DNA from: Siphonodentalium dalli
Taxonomy: Eukaryota > Mollusca > Scaphopoda > Gadilida > Siphonodentaliidae
Assembly: GCA_032622095.1 (NCBI GenBank)
Contig: CP136065.1
Coordinates: 247,689,474 to 247,753,473, forward strand
Direction: 5' to 3'
Length of the DNA: 64,000 bases
In this document: positions 9,861-23,423 of the stretch, in pieces
Layout: every line of letters begins with the position of its first letter
How positions within the stretch are numbered: the first letter of the stretch is position 1
Notes under the pieces: generated by a model
Database searches by the model: none
What the model was told of the DNA's origin: nothing
What the model saw: only the letters and a program-made list of their open reading frames with translations
Position numbers and translations under genes: made by a program

Positions 9861-12800
9861 TATTGTAAGCCAATATTGGCAATAAATTGAAGCGGCAGTG
9901 TATGAACTATGAATATGATCCGCTGGTCAACTTTCTGTTTACATCGAAAAAAGGCAACATTGAAGATTGAGTTCAGATGTTCACCTCTTGTGGTGGAATC
10001 CATGGTGGAGGATATTCATAAGGTGGAACCTGGTATTGCTGTTCGTCGACTGGTGGGCCATTCATCGTGATAAATACAACGATTTCCTTGAAAAAGTAGA
10101 AAATGAGCGGAGCTTCCGTGTCAAGATTTGTTTAAGAAAAGTCCACTTTCCGGTAATTTTGAATCTTTTCCGGTTGCCGGATTCGCAAGGTGAGAAAATT
10201 AGAATGATCTCCCTTGTATAGCATTTCGTTTGGACAGGTTTGGATTCATTTTTTTTTTTTAGCTCGGAACAACTGGGAACACTTGATTATTTTAAGAATG
10301 TTTTGCTACACGTACGACAATACAAAATAACCTCGAATTAATAGTCCGATGAAACCGTTTCATTCTGAAATATGTCATTCTGATGGCATCCAATATGGCG
10401 AACAAGATCTGTTTCATGGTTTGGTTTCACTTTATTAATTGGAGTGTATCATCGCTAGACCATATATATATATCACGAAGTTGTCAGTGTTGTGGGTGGA
10501 GGAAATACCGCGCAGTTGGTTAATCACCCCACTGCACGTAAAATCACATACCCCCGACCGGAGAGCAACTGAAATACTTGCTCAGATGTACGAATCACAT
10601 AATATTACTCTCCATTTGGGTAGAAATAATATCCGCAGCAATCGTGTAAAGAACAAACTTCACTAGAGCTTATATCGGGACAATGTACTATGCATGTTAC
10701 CGATTGAGCCACCGAGGAGGGGCTTCGCATATCTATGTCTCAAGGCGAAACTAGTTTGTTGTTATTCTGTCGAAAATCGACATGATAATATGATGAGACC
10801 CTTCTTGTAATATAATAAAATTTGGATAATTACCCCCCCCCCCCCACCACCCAGACCCCTGTGATTTCTATACCTCTGGTAGATGACAGACTGATGGATG
10901 GCCATAGCGCCACCCGAATGTCTACGCATGCTTGTATGTGAGCCCCCCACTCGGAAACTATCCATATAAAACACAAGCAATCGCGCTGTATCAACGCGTG
11001 ATACCGCGATCACGAGACGGGTGTGCGGCTGATAGGGACCCTGGCTTATACGCGGATCCCGGTTATATAAACCTTATAGCTATGGAAATCCGGATGGGCG
11101 ACTTGCAGTCCTTCTACCAGAGGTGCATGCAAATGAACATTAAGTTAAGTTAAGGCTATACGATACCCTAATACCGTTCTGTCCATACAACTCTTACGGG
11201 AGCGGTCCGGGTAGGTCGGTTCATTTCCCTCTTTGGTTGGACTTCGATTTGTAATTAGTTCGTGTTCTCATGTGAAATTATTCAGTATAGGGGGTTCCCA
11301 TTCGTGCGTAGAAATCCAGGCAGTATATGAGGGCCATGAGAGGTCCAGAGGTAAACAATTATCATGCATGTATTCTGGGAAGTTAAGGTATAAATGTCGG
11401 TGCTTCTGGGCGGCCGTAACATGTGTCCTAGAACTCTTGAGTGGGTTTTCAGGGACGGATGTGCAGTTTTGTCCACTAAACTCACTAATATAAGCCTACA
11501 TATAATTAAGGAATGATCCGGGTGGCTTCGGGCGGTTCCGGTGGCTTCAGGCTGTTCCGGTGGGTTATATATAGCGATGGATGCACACGGTTACATGTCG
11601 TGTATAATAATGAGAATTTTATATGGCGCTTAAACAAGTACTCGAAAGACGTTTTAAATATTACACTATTCATCATCAAATTTGGGGACTAAGTCACCAT
11701 GACTTACCCCTATTATTCCAGTAGTTTGTATAAACCAACCAATAAACATTATTCGAGATTTGAACCGCATACGAAACAACAGACAGACGTCGCTTAATTC
11801 GACCATGCCACTGTTGCGGACATACTCAATAGCCCCCATGTCGCCCTGTTGACAGTGATACAAGTCGAACATTCTAGGCACTTGACTAGTGAGCCCCTTT
11901 ATATATAGCAGTGGTGCATGTGGGGGAAGGGCCGTGCATGCAATGGAACGAGGTACATGTATACTAGCCCTAGATGTACCACACATTGAACAATCTTATT
12001 GATATCTGAAATATTAGGTGCCTACTCACCATATCATGGCTCTAGAAAGTATAGGCATTTAGTGATCTAATTCGAATGAGCTTCAAATATTCAAATCGGG
12101 TGTGCTGTTTCAATTTTAATGATATTCGACACCGAGGCCAACAAATACCTAATTTGTTTGATACAACCTGTCGACCATAAATGGTTTTTCGAATAGTCAA
12201 CGAATGAAGCTATTTGATATCATAATGATCAGGTTTTATTGTTCGGAATAATCCGGGGCAGAGGTGAAAGATAGGGAATTGTCAAGGGCGTTAACTCGGG
12301 TATCATATGAATATCACTAACAAAAGGGACACAGGAAGCAAATTGCTACTGTAACAAATAATCTGCGCGAGATATTTGTTCAGCAATGCTGTGATTTTGT
12401 CGTCTGCGCCGGGTAACAGCTTGGTTGCCATTGTTGAGGGCCCAGGAACACATGTCTGCGATTGTGAGGAGGATTTGTTGCTTTATATGAGTATGGTATC
12501 ATCGGTCGAGTTAAGAATATTCGAGGGATTTGTTGACTAGGGTCGTGTATAATTAAACCAGGTGGTGACTTTTATGAGATTAATGAACTGAATGCACTCC
12601 ATAATTTCTTGCTAATAACCGTATTCAGGACCCAAAAGTCACTGTAGTCGGATACTCTGACATGCAGGTGCATCAAACGAGGATTCCCATGGCAAGTAGC
12701 AACAGTTGTTCAGGATGTTACTATATGTTGCCGACTTCCAAGTTAAAATATATGATGGAAGATTAGAATTGACTGCATGGGTGATGGAAATCGAAAATAT

Positions 12801-13900
12801 ATCTGTCAATTATGCTTTACCGTAATGATTATAAGTGTCAAACATTTCATCTAACGGTGTGTGCATACTGAATTGATTCAGTACCTCTAATGCATATTTT
12901 TAGTCTAATAATAGGATGGACTCCAGGTCAGCCAGTGTTCCAATGAATCTAATACCACCAAAATGAACAATCGGTTTATCGATGTATTTCTTGGTATTTC
13001 CACGGTGGCGAGGTTGGCAAAATGCATGTTTGCATGCATACCTATTTTGGTTGCACTATTATCGCATGTTTAATTAACCATTATAGTCGAATCCAATTAT
13101 ATACCAGGGGAAAATGGGACACTTTATAAATCAGATACTATATAATCGCAGCGAATATGCGGAACATTGTGAGAAAGTTCAGCTCATTTAATGTCTATAT
13201 AACTAGATGATAGACTTCATTTAACTTATTTTCAAAACTCCAGTGTTAATGATGGACATCATATATAGTTCAACCGAAGACAAACAATTAAGTTACATTC
13301 ACATGGATATCCGAAGAATTATTACTGAAAACATATTATCTCATGGTCTGGATGTCATTTATCCCAAAAATTACACTGTCTTAAAACAATAATATAGCTA
13401 TACTACATGTGCTAGTAAAATTATTTGACAATCCAAAGTTCTCGCGAGTCCATGGCACCAGCATAAGAGAGTCAATGGCTCAGGATCCATAGGACTATAC
13501 AAGGTTTGACATTCTATATATTAACCTATACTTCTTTCTGTTAGATACCTCTTCGATGCTATTTATACTGCATTAAGCTGGCTATCAGACGTACAGCTAG
13601 AAGAAATCGAACTTTTATAGAAAGGAATGTTTGATCGTATTGGACCAACATTGGTATCGGCTCAGGGGCTAATTCCGGTTTAATTTGACTGATAGGTCCA
13701 TAGTGAAAAATCAATCTATCAATACGACGCCACACAACTAGGTTATTGTCCCAAGAAAGCCATCTGGCCGCACTAATCACCTAATTCTCTCGAATGACCT
13801 AACTTAAGAGGCCTATTGTTTATTGAGACAACACGACGATCTCACGAAACTGATTGCCTTCTAAGTCCTTCGATTCATGGATACAATATAGAACAAATCT
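9861..13900. other. Gene-poor stretch
   Basis: About 4 kb with no frame I can assign. Minor items are a poly-C run near 10,831-10,846 and a short G/C-rich triplicate ('ggtggcttc.gg..gttcc') at about 11,520-11,566. The short frames at 9967-10221, 10439-10666, 11233-11493 and 11666-11986 have no recognisable domains. Confidence 0.4.
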
Positions 13901-14399
13901 GATCGATGGGTGGTCATATGTGGCATATAGTGTCTAAACGCCAAATTACACGACGTGCGAAGCGCATAACTATAGAACCAAATTCGCAGCCTTCAGCTTT
14001 CGGGAACGACGAGTGCATGGCTAAAACGCCCGAGCCATAGGCGATCGATGTTAGCGCCGGTTCGAACCCCGACATAGCCGAAAATCGGGACCGATTTCCA
14101 AGCCGGATGAGACACTTCTCGATGTCCATTCCGATCGTTACATGGCCATTTCCAAAAGAAATGAGAAATCGTTCGCTCACATATATGACGCAAATTCAAG
14201 CAATGAACACATCATATATACTGAGCCAGTACCTCAGCCATGGCCCAAAAATTAGAACACGGAATGAGAGCAGAACCACGAAGACTGAAGGTCATGCATG
14301 GGTTCAAATTCTCACGAACTCAAAAGTGGGAGTGAAAATATTGACTCGCTATGGACGTGGTGTTTCCATGCAGTGTGTTTTCCGCTTTCGCGAGAACCA

Positions 14400-14813
14400 T
14401 TAGCTCGTTTGTGGTCCGATTCGTATGGCATTATAAAGTCCAACATGTGCATCAACGAAATGGCGCCGAATGGTTCCAAATAAAACATCGTTGCCATATC
14501 TGAATTCAAATTCGGCATGCGTTGCGACTCTATACTGCCAATAATACAATTTGTAAGCGAACATGTTCCCTAGAATGTCTAGAGCAGGATAAATCCGCAA
14601 ATGAACAAAGTATATGTTTTCTCTCGTATTTTGACCCCAGGATAAGGTTACAGTGAAGTAACTATTTCCCATAGGCCTCAATGTTAACATATAATGGCCT
14701 GCAGCCCTGACTATCCAAGAATTGTGATAAATGAGTACATGGTCACCGGAATTGGCATCTGCGCAAAGTTTCTGCATGAAAAAAATCATATCGTCGAGCA
14801 TGGAATGTACCAT
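14400..14813 (-). CDS. Unassigned 137-codon reading frame
   Basis: I do not recognise this confidently. It is one of the few frames in the window with balanced, protein-like composition. It is rich in aromatic and beta-strand-prone residues (HYMLTLRPMGNSYFTVTLSW, FAYKLYYWQYRVATHAEFEF), with little low complexity. The alternation of hydrophobic and aromatic residues suggests a beta-sandwich piece. A loose resemblance to the C-terminal SINA/Siah substrate-binding domain (the '...FAYRLELNGHRRRLTWEA' region) is by eye only. The first Met follows an in-frame stop about five codons upstream and no clear splice acceptor is seen. It could be an exon, a pseudogene fragment or chance. No neighbouring gene supports it. 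Confidence 0.22.
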   Translation of the reverse strand: MVHSMLDDMIFFMQKLCADANSGDHVLIYHNSWIVRAAGHYMLTLRPMGNSYFTVTLSWGQNTRENIYFVHLRIYPALDILGNMFAYKLYYWQYRVATHAEFEFRYGNDVLFGTIRRHFVDAHVGLYNAIRIGPQTS

Positions 14814-15126
14814 TAAATTTGGGATTTATAATCGAGAGTCAGAATTGCATGAAACAAATATTGACATTTTTTACCTCACACCAAAAAAATTAAATCTAGG
14901 AACCACGTGCTTTACAATGTGCCAATGTTTTGTTTGGAGTCTGAAATTTCAAGAGGAGTGATTGCATGTATTTTATATGTTTAAATATCGAAACTACTAT
15001 TATCCAACCAGAGCCCAGAATTGTTTTAATTCTCTCCTGCATCTTGGTCCAAAATCCGTTGGAGGGCGCTACCAATCGAATTACTTCACTGTAACCATAT
15101 ACATCAAATCATAAAACTTTTGATTT

Positions 15127-15243
15127 GAATTCACCAAGGGACTGCATGCGACGAGTTTTACATGTGAATTCACCAAGGGACTGCATGCAACGAGTTTTAC
15201 ATGTGAATTCACCAAGGGACTGCATGCGACGAGTTTTACATGT
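15127..15243. repeat. Tandem repeat, 39 bp x 3
   Basis: Three consecutive 39-bp units beginning gaattcaccaagggactgca, identical except for one base in the middle unit. Near identity indicates recent duplication. Confidence 0.92.
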
Positions 15244-15479
15244 CTCGAAAACATTCTCGCACGCTTGTCAGGACTCAGAACGAGTGCCCATTTAACGATT
15301 GCATGCTATGGCCCCGGACCTCGACCAACTCCCATCGCTTATTGGTCAGACTGTGTCAGCATTTAAGTGAACAAGTGACATGGGATCGAACCCCGCACCA
15401 GATTAATTACATTCTGTCCAGGCATGAAATGTCCGGTCACGTTGATCCCGGGACAAAATGAACAGCGAAGGGAGAACAA

Positions 15480-17200
15480 CTGACGGCTAATTTACCGTTA
15501 TCCATACACTTCCTGACAGTGCATTGACGGGGCTGCTGGTTCCAATTCATTAGGAACTATAATCAGATTGGATCCGAGATGGGAAAAGAGGCATATTGCG
15601 GTGGGCGCCATTGTTAATGTCCATAACCGCCGCACGAACATCTTGGCGGCACGCGACGTCTCTCGAGAGGTTTCCGGTCATCTGAATTATGCTCTATGTA
15701 AATAGTTCCGTGTCCGGTAACAAAAGTGGGCAATGTGGCAATTCCAGAATATTTCATGGACGAAATCACAGCTGGGTACACAATGGACACGCGGTGGGAT
15801 TAATCTAAGAAATTAAAAATTGCTTCATGTGACAAATGGAACAATCCTGGACAAACTGTTCAACAATTTGAAATCTCACACCTTAAACAACATGTTTGAA
15901 ATATAGGTTGAGATTGAATTATTCAACAGATATTTTTAAAGATGGTCTATATATATTATCTCTTCCCAGCAAGTTTTATATCGTTATATATATCAAGGGT
16001 ATACAATAATACAGAATAGAATAGAATAGAATATAATAATATAATAATACATGTAACATCTGGCCGGAAAAGCTTCTATCAATTAATATCAGTTTTACTT
16101 AGTATTTCTTGACATTCATGGGACAAATCTAGGAGCTATATTTTAGAAAAGAAACAAAAACGTTCGGAGCGCACCAAGAAGGAGAACACTATTTTGTTAA
16201 AAGCTGCAATCGCGGAAAATTGCAGATCAGCTAATAGATTTACCGCGAATTACAATCCAAATAAACCAGTTTATTATGCCTTTATAGACAAATAATATAC
16301 CAGATCTTCCGATGTCTCTGTGTTCATCATAAAATACACAACATTATTTGTGTCCTTGAAATCGCGGGCTTTATAACAATTATGTTGTTGGTAATTGTGG
16401 CACAGAAGAGATAACCATCTTTAACCGTTATTTTGTCCATGATTCAAGATTCAACAATGTCTATTCAATTGGAATATAAATAAACTATGTCGAATCTTAA
16501 CTCTTAGATCCCAAATAGACCATTATATTCAAAAGCAACAACTTCCACATCTTTTATAAGCAGAACAGTTCTGGAACTATCAAATAATAAAATGTTTTAG
16601 GTCGGAATATTGGATGCTGGAATGCATGAAGCAAGTTGTCGAAGTAGTTATACATTCATTTGGGTGTTTGACCCGACGGTTAGGGAGAAATGTTTTCTTT
16701 TGAAGCCAATTATAACAAACGTTCGACATCATTATATGCATTTGTTCAGGTGTACCTGTAAGGTGGATGCCGGACACGGGAACATTATTTCCCAGCACGC
16801 GGTATAATGAGTTAGCTCCCTTCATTACCGTGTTTTCTTTACCTCCGCTATAGCTTGTTTAGCCTTCAATTCATCAACGTTCTATTATTTTCTGTCATGT
16901 TCTTAGTTCTCTCTCACTTTGAAATATCATCCAATTTCGATAAATTCCCTCTGTCGGCTTAAGTCCATGTTTTCTTAACCGATAACTACAAAACCAAGTG
17001 ATTTGTTCCGTTGTCCTGTAACATCGTGCCTTAATAATGGGCCATGGTTGATAAGTCCCATGTAAGTGTCAATGGTTTGTTTACTAAGAATACAGCATTT
17101 GTTTATTCTGTCAAATTTATTTTCCAAATTGTGACTATACAGCCGTTCGGGAGGTCGATATTCCACAACACAACTACCGAATATTGGTCAATTGTATGCA
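15480..17200. other. Gene-poor stretch
   Basis: No gene recognised. It contains a short (agaat)n/(ataat)n run at about 16,013-16,050. The overlapping frames at 16,580-16,825 on both strands have no known motif. Confidence 0.4.
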
Positions 17201-17226
17201 TGCAATATCAAGCTTCAATTGATTAA

Positions 17227-17695
17227 AGGTACTCAACCCGATCAAACTCCTCTCAATTACGATTTCAATGGCTTCGGGGGTCAAAAATATTTGATTCGAG
17301 TCGAGGAAGTCACCCATCAAAGCTCAGATTTGTTAGATATCGATTTTAGAAATCTATTATTTTTCATTATCGGGAATACTATCTGGCCCAGAACTCAGTA
17401 AAAATTGCGTTAAAATTACCACTTGATTTTAGAGTTATCCATCCTTGTCTGTTTGAATAGATTTGGAGAACACATCCAGAGCAGATTACGGCAGTTAGTA
17501 GTACTGATCTCGAGTTTATAACAAATTTCAAAAATCAATATCTAATAACTCTGAGCTTTGTTTGATGGGTTCCTCGACTCGAATCAAATATTTTTTACCC
17601 CCAAAGCCAAAGAAATAGTAATATAGGACCCTCCGATCGGATTGTTGTTGTTGGAATCTGTTGAGATGGGGACCCTCTTTACGGGTTGAGTACCT
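17227..17695. mobile_element. TTAA-flanked fold-back element, copy 1
   Basis: The ends are AGGTACTCAACCCG and its exact reverse complement, each bordered by TTAA (17223-17226 and 17696-17699). Inside, a much longer imperfect inverted repeat is readable: 'gtcaaaaatatttgattcga' plus 'gtcgaggaa' on the left, and the mirrored 'tcgactcgaatcaaatattt' on the right. A single strand could therefore fold into a long hairpin. A near-identical copy lies at 57,315-57,794. TTAA duplications are typical of piggyBac-type transposition, although the end motif is not the classical CCCT. No transposase frame. The 69-codon frame at its left end is a shadow. Confidence 0.85.
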
Positions 17696-17699
17696 TTAA

Positions 17700-18800
17700 A
17701 CTAGACATTAGCTGAAATAATTATGGAAGTTGCATGTCATAATTATTGTCTTCATGGTCGGAATCACAGAGCGAAGGGCAGCATTGTGCGCAGAAAGTCC
17801 CCATATAGTATGTTTGGACATCCCGCCTGAGGTCAAATTGAGAAATACACATTGTTGTCGCCCCGAAAACAGTCGCGTTTTGTCTCCCCGAAAACAATCA
17901 GCGGGATAGCTCTTTCGAGCCCATTTTCGCCTTGGGTCGCTGAATCCGATCGTCGGAAATCAACATGTCGAAGAGTTTTCTTTTAAAGCTGACTAATCTT
18001 GTGGGTTTTTTTTCCAAATAGAAATCGAACAAAAAACTGTTTTTGAGATGTCGTTAAATTTTGGTACACATACTACATGAAATTTCACTACATCATGGCA
18101 ATGCAATGTCCACCTATTTACATGAAAACCCATCGCGTTCTCGACGACCAACACGTATAATACTATAGGAATCAGGGAGCTAAATGTGTCCCAGAGTCGG
18201 GGAGCGAGTACACCGTGGAATTGCTAAAGGTGAAGGTAACTGAAGAATGACCTTCACCTGATACATGCGACACGTTATTAAAGGATGACATCGCGTTTAT
18301 TTGATTCGTACATAATATCTGAATAACTTAAACTGGCGAATGAATGGGGGAATGGATATTTGTGAGCGGGAAATTTATTTAACTAGCTGCTGTAGTTCTG
18401 GGTTTTTCCTGATCAAATTTGGCTGTGGGATAGCCCTGTCGTACACTTGAGGATTTATTTTAAAAAGTAAACACATGACCTATGATTTTTCTTGCATTTT
18501 CGTGATCAACTGGTGTCAATCTAGCTGGGTATACATCACTGGTATATGGCCTGCAGCAGGCTTCAATTCAGTGAATTTGACTGAAACGTTAACACTGTCG
18601 CCTATGGGAAACCATTTAGTTCCGTGATTCCTATAGGCTAAAAGATGGGACTGTCCCAGTGGGACATAGGATACCCCCGCAGAGAAATTGGACTATAATG
18701 TATATATATAGCCACATTAGCATATTTGTTTTTTCTAAAGAACAAAACACAACGAATACAAGCGCGGACAAAATTATGCATGTTCACGATCATGGACAAA
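17700..18800. other. Gene-poor stretch
   Basis: Nothing assignable. 'cgccccgaaaaca' and 'tctccccgaaaaca' recur at about 17,861-17,898. Confidence 0.4.
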
Positions 18801-18801
18801 C

Positions 18802-19090
18802 ATTGATGAGCAATGACGATTCGGTTAGATAAACAGGAATCACAAGTGATTAGCAATGAATACTCGGTTAGAAGGAATAGGGCCAACAGTGATGAGCAAT
18901 GACTATTCGGTTAGAAGGAATAGGGTCAACAGTGATAAGCAATGAATACTCGGTTAGAAGGAAAATGGGTCAGCAGTGATGAGCAATGAATACTCGGTTA
19001 GAAGGAAAATGGGTCAGCAGTGATGAGCAATGAATATTCGGTTAGAAGGAACAGGGGTCATCAGTGATGAGCAATGAAGATTCGACAAGA
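18802..19090. repeat. Minisatellite, ~44 bp x 6-7
   Basis: Six to seven degenerate units of 43-44 bp with core 'gtgatgagcaatgaatactc' followed by 'ggttagaaggaa'. The central units are almost identical and the outer ones decay, as expected of unequal exchange in the middle of an array. Confidence 0.9.
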
Positions 19091-19289
19091 CAATAGTACA
19101 CTGACGAGCAATAACTGTTCGGCGAAATCAATTTAGATCAATAATGATTAGCAAGAAGAAATAAGCAAGAATAAAAAAGTTATAAAAAATGATACCCACG
19201 TCGACGGACAATCTAGATTCAGCAAAAAGGAACAATTAATAAATGGAGACCAACACCAACGATCGATGGCTCAGGATCGACAACAATAA

Positions 19290-19560
19290 ATGATTTCTAG
19301 AAATTATTTTTTATATTAAGAAAATATTAGAAAATGACATTCTAGGATTTAAGAAACTATTTCTTATATTAAGAAAATATGAGAAAATTAATTAATCCGT
19401 TCTTAGAAAACATTAAGAAAAATATTCTCATAATCAGAATTTAAATTTCTATTAGAAATTAATTTCTAAATATAAGAAAATTTTATGTAAGTACATTTTC
19501 TAGGTATAATATTTCTTGTTTTAAGTTTTTTGTTCTCAAAATAAGAAAATCCTTTTTGGC
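19290..19560. repeat. AT-rich patch with recurring TTTTCTTA/TAAGAAAA words
   Basis: Repeated 'ttaagaaaat', 'attttctt' and 'tttctaga' words in both orientations over ~270 bp. They could form alternative short hairpins. No defined ends are visible. Confidence 0.45.
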
Positions 19561-19633
19561 AGTGCAACCAAAATGTTGCCATACTTTATATACATGTAAA
19601 GCCATTCTCTCTACCAGAATCAGTTCTCGGCGC

Positions 19634-19739
<106 letters not shown>

Positions 19740-19859
19740 TTGCCACAGAGGTCGGTAATGATGAGCAATCACAATTGAGCATCGAAGATGAAACACAAAT
19801 GAAGCATGTTTGTCATATGTCATCATGGTCATTGGTAGTTTGGCAGACGATTAGATTAA

Positions 19860-21410
19860 AGTAGATTCGATCAATTTGATTAATGCTGACCAGCGCATTT
19901 TAGAGATTGGCTTCACTCAGACCATTAATGGAGCATGCTGCATGGACACTTATGGTGATTGGCCTAATGTAATGTAATGTGTAAACTAGAAATACAAATT
20001 GTTTCGCTTGGTTCTTAAAACATATTTATTTAACAAACGAATATGCATTGGAATACGGTATGCCATCGGTAAAGGATCGGAGACAGTGCTGACCACTTAG
20101 TTAATATCCTCTCCGAATACGTCAACTTTTTTTTGGGACCCATATATATATGAATTTTAGTTTTGTTGCGGCTTCTTGGTGTACACAATCATATGCATTA
20201 CATGGTGTACTGAGCTGAAAGATCACAATGTCTCTCTTGCAAAAGCCAAATATTACTTTAGTGTGGAATGCAAACACGAACAAATTGCTCTACTGTCTCA
20301 ACATACAATTTTCCACAACATATATATATATATCTATACCTGTCGTCATGCGAGTATGTGTTGGAACTTAGTATAATATACCAGATCCATTTCGGTAACA
20401 ACGTTTGCCTGTGTGTCGATGTGATGTTTAATTGTCATCCAACAGATCATTTTCAAGAAATGTATAGAGGCTTACACTTTCAGACCACGTGCACTTGGCT
20501 CACAAAGGCTACCGACATCTCAATTATACAAACATAGGTATGATATCTTTAATTAGTACTCGTTATGTGAATGGTGAATGAAAAGGTCAGAATGATTTTT
20601 GCAAATATTTGACCGAACACGCACACTCTAAAGATTCGACCACAATACACAAGTCTATCACACACAAATTCAACACCTCATTAGCCTAATATTAATAGCA
20701 GTTACACACACTCTTCGTTTTTTAAATTCGAGGTTCAGCTTATTCTCAAAGATTGTATCTCACCCAGCTGGTTGGTTCGCCAAAGTATAAAACCAACGAC
20801 GATGATGATGATAACAATGGTGCATGGGTGGTGATGGTGGTGAATATGGTGCTGATGAATGTGGAGATGGTGGTTGGTACAACAATGCACTGGTGACATA
20901 TTTCGAGTAACTATATGTAATTATTATTTACGAGAAAATAATGAGCCACAACATACATCCGCTACAGTATACTTCATTTTATGCGTGACAAATTGTGACA
21001 AGGAACATCAGATATGAGTGACACATGGCGGAAACAGTCGTTTTGGTCGTAAAACACTGGACTGGGTCTATTGTTGGTCGGATTCTGGTTTTACGGCTTC
21101 ACGCATGGTGGAGTTGAGGGTAGAGAGGCCTTTATATGACATGATATATCGTCGATTGACTAAATTTCACTCCAAAGATGTTTCTTGTGTAAGAAGGGAT
21201 GGCCGATATAGGGATTTTTTTTTCTTCAAAGTTTGCCCCCCCTCGTTGGTTGAAACAACTGTGAATCCCCCTGGTTGGTTAAAACAACTGTGGCACAAAT
21301 ATGTATTTGATGCAACAAGATGGCGATCACAACGCGTATATGTACATGCATTGAAATGGGTAACACTTTGCAGTATGTTCAGTTGATTTTAAACAAAGTT
21401 CACTGGCGCA
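19860..21410. other. Gene-poor stretch
   Basis: Contains a short (TA)n at about 20,320 and a 'gatgatgatg...ggtgatggtgg' patch at about 20,800-20,880. The 122-codon frame at 21,018-21,386 spans a duplicated 'ggttggttgaaacaactgtg' motif and has no domain. Confidence 0.4.
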
Positions 21411-21413
21411 CCA

Positions 21414-21775
21414 ATAACTATATTACAGCTTAGATATAGCACACACAATAACTATATATTACAGCTTAGCTAGCACACACAATAACTATAATACAGCACA
21501 CACAATAACTATATATTATAGCTTAGCTAGCACACACAATAACTATAATACAGCACACACAATAACTATATTACAGCTTAGCTAGCACACACAATAACTA
21601 TAATACAGCACACACAGTAACTATATTACAGCTTAGCTAGCACACACAATAACTATCATACAGTACATACACATTAACTATATATTACAGCTTAGCTAGC
21701 ACACACAATAACTATAATACAGCACACACAATAACTATATTACAGCACACACAATAACTATATTAAAGAACATGA
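21414..21775. repeat. Compound minisatellite
   Basis: Interleaved units of about 23 and 33 bp made from 'cacacacaataactata', 'atacag' and 'ttacagcttagctag'. The long and short forms alternate irregularly, a sign of repeated slippage or exchange. Confidence 0.93.
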
Positions 21776-22158
21776 TCGTGACCTATATGCTAGATGATCC
21801 CCTGGGCATGTGTACGTGACAATGCCGTTATATTCGCCCTGAAGTCCGGTGGGGACATGCTTATTACAACATTTAACACGTGACACAACAAGCACGTGGC
21901 CGACTGGTTGGTGACAACAAGTTACATCTACACCAAAAGCTCCACACCATGCAGCGTCGCTAACTTCTCTCGCGTTGTTACGCCACCTGTGGTGTATCTA
22001 GCTGCTGAGATTTTGATATTGCGTGGTGGACAGGGCGAATGCATTGTGGGGCTTTTATTTATTTATAGAGTTGGAAATTCCGTTTATTTAAAAGTCGGAA
22101 CTACGCGACCAGTAGGCCAAGTCCAGTAAAACGGTTCGTTATAGGTGCTGGTTGTTAT

Positions 22159-22215
22159 TGTTATTTTAACGGAATTCTGAGTTGGTCATTCGCGAAACCA
22201 ATATATTTTATATTC
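22159..22215 (+). repeat. Flanking direct repeat, left copy
   Basis: A segment starting 'ttaacggaattctgag' and ending 'accaatatattttatatt' recurs in the same orientation at 23,424-23,478, about 1.27 kb away, with the fold-back at 22,313-23,048 in between. Confidence 0.75.
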
Positions 22216-22312
22216 TATAATTAAAACCGTGGGTATATAATATATGATCCTCTTTATGGATATTGTAGGAAGGTAAATTTAGCTAAAGCGGTGGGACATC
22301 TTGCAAGACAAC

Positions 22313-23048
22313 ACATTTCGGTTTGCGCTATAACCGCTCAATGTTTTAAGGTGTTACACAACGTCTGATAAAAAGAGTTCTATCTGGAATATTCACACAA
22401 TTTTTTCAGAGAACATGCATAGAGTAAACATAGTCCTATCGGACTATCGTAAAGTAGTTCCGTTTAATTCGGGATTAATTAACCCTCAGACTGCCGAAAC
22501 TGCCGACAATAAATTCGCTTGTTTGTGTCCCCCGAAAATAAAACTTGCCTGTTTAGAGGTCCCATTTTCGTGGCTAATGGTGATAGAATCACAATTTTTC
22601 AGTCAAGTTCATGGATAAATTACATTACACTTAATCGGCTTATGTCCGCGGCCATAAACCTGCGTTTTGATAACAATTTATTTGAGACAAACTGTTGCGC
22701 GGGTATCAGTCGGCGCTTATCGGTTGAAGTTATTATGATCGTGCAGCCTGCACGTGCAACAAGTGTTCAAATACAACAGAAAAAAAAATACTATGTCAAA
22801 TAAATAACGTGATCAATGGACAGACACGTTTCATTTCCGTGGGACACGAAAAAGCGAATTTAATGTCGTCAGTTTCGGCAGTCTGAGGGTTTTAATTAAT
22901 CTCCTTTACGATATCCCGATAGGACTATGTTTACTCTATGTTCTCTGAAAAAAAAATGGTGTGAATATTCCCGATAGAACTATTTTTATCAGACGTTTTG
23001 TAACACATTAAAACATTGAGCAGTTAGCGCAATTTTCTGAAATTTCGG
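22313..23048. mobile_element. Fold-back element with ~230-bp inverted arms
   Basis: The left arm (about 22,313-22,556) and the right arm (about 22,821-23,048) are inverted copies. Shared words include 'gctcaatgttttaa', 'acgtctgataaaaa', 'gtaaacatagtcctatcgg' and 'ccctcagactgccgaaact'. The arms differ by scattered substitutions and short indels, so it is not recent. The ~265-bp spacer has no transposase. The frames at 22,415-22,803 are shadows of the arms. Its ends are not sharp enough to assign a target duplication. Confidence 0.8.
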
Positions 23049-23423
23049 ACTATTTCGTCTATAAAAATACGATGAGCAACTGAAAATGTTTTTCAACATT
23101 CTGGAAGGGGTATATGTCCATGGTATATATGTTTAAAATTTCACGCATAAACTATGACAGATAACAAAGTTATAATTAGTTTTATAGGCCCACCATAAAT
23201 CCCCTATAATAAACGCATGCCTCCGTAAGCACATGGCTTTGCTGTGGATACTTTCGTTCCCAGCATGCATCATTCTCGCTATCTGTAAAATGTCTATGAA
23301 CAATGGCTGCATGTGCCATGCACTCTTAGCTTTGATCCGCATTTAGAAGCATTCTGGTGTGGCGAATGAGAAACCTGCAGTAATTTATAACCCGTAGTTC
23401 ATTGTAATAATTTGAAGAATTAC

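Noticed and set aside
14010-15400. tRNA genes at the two 'tcgaacccc' sites
   Set aside because: B-box-like motifs only. T-arm pairing is incomplete and no acceptor stem can be drawn on either strand.
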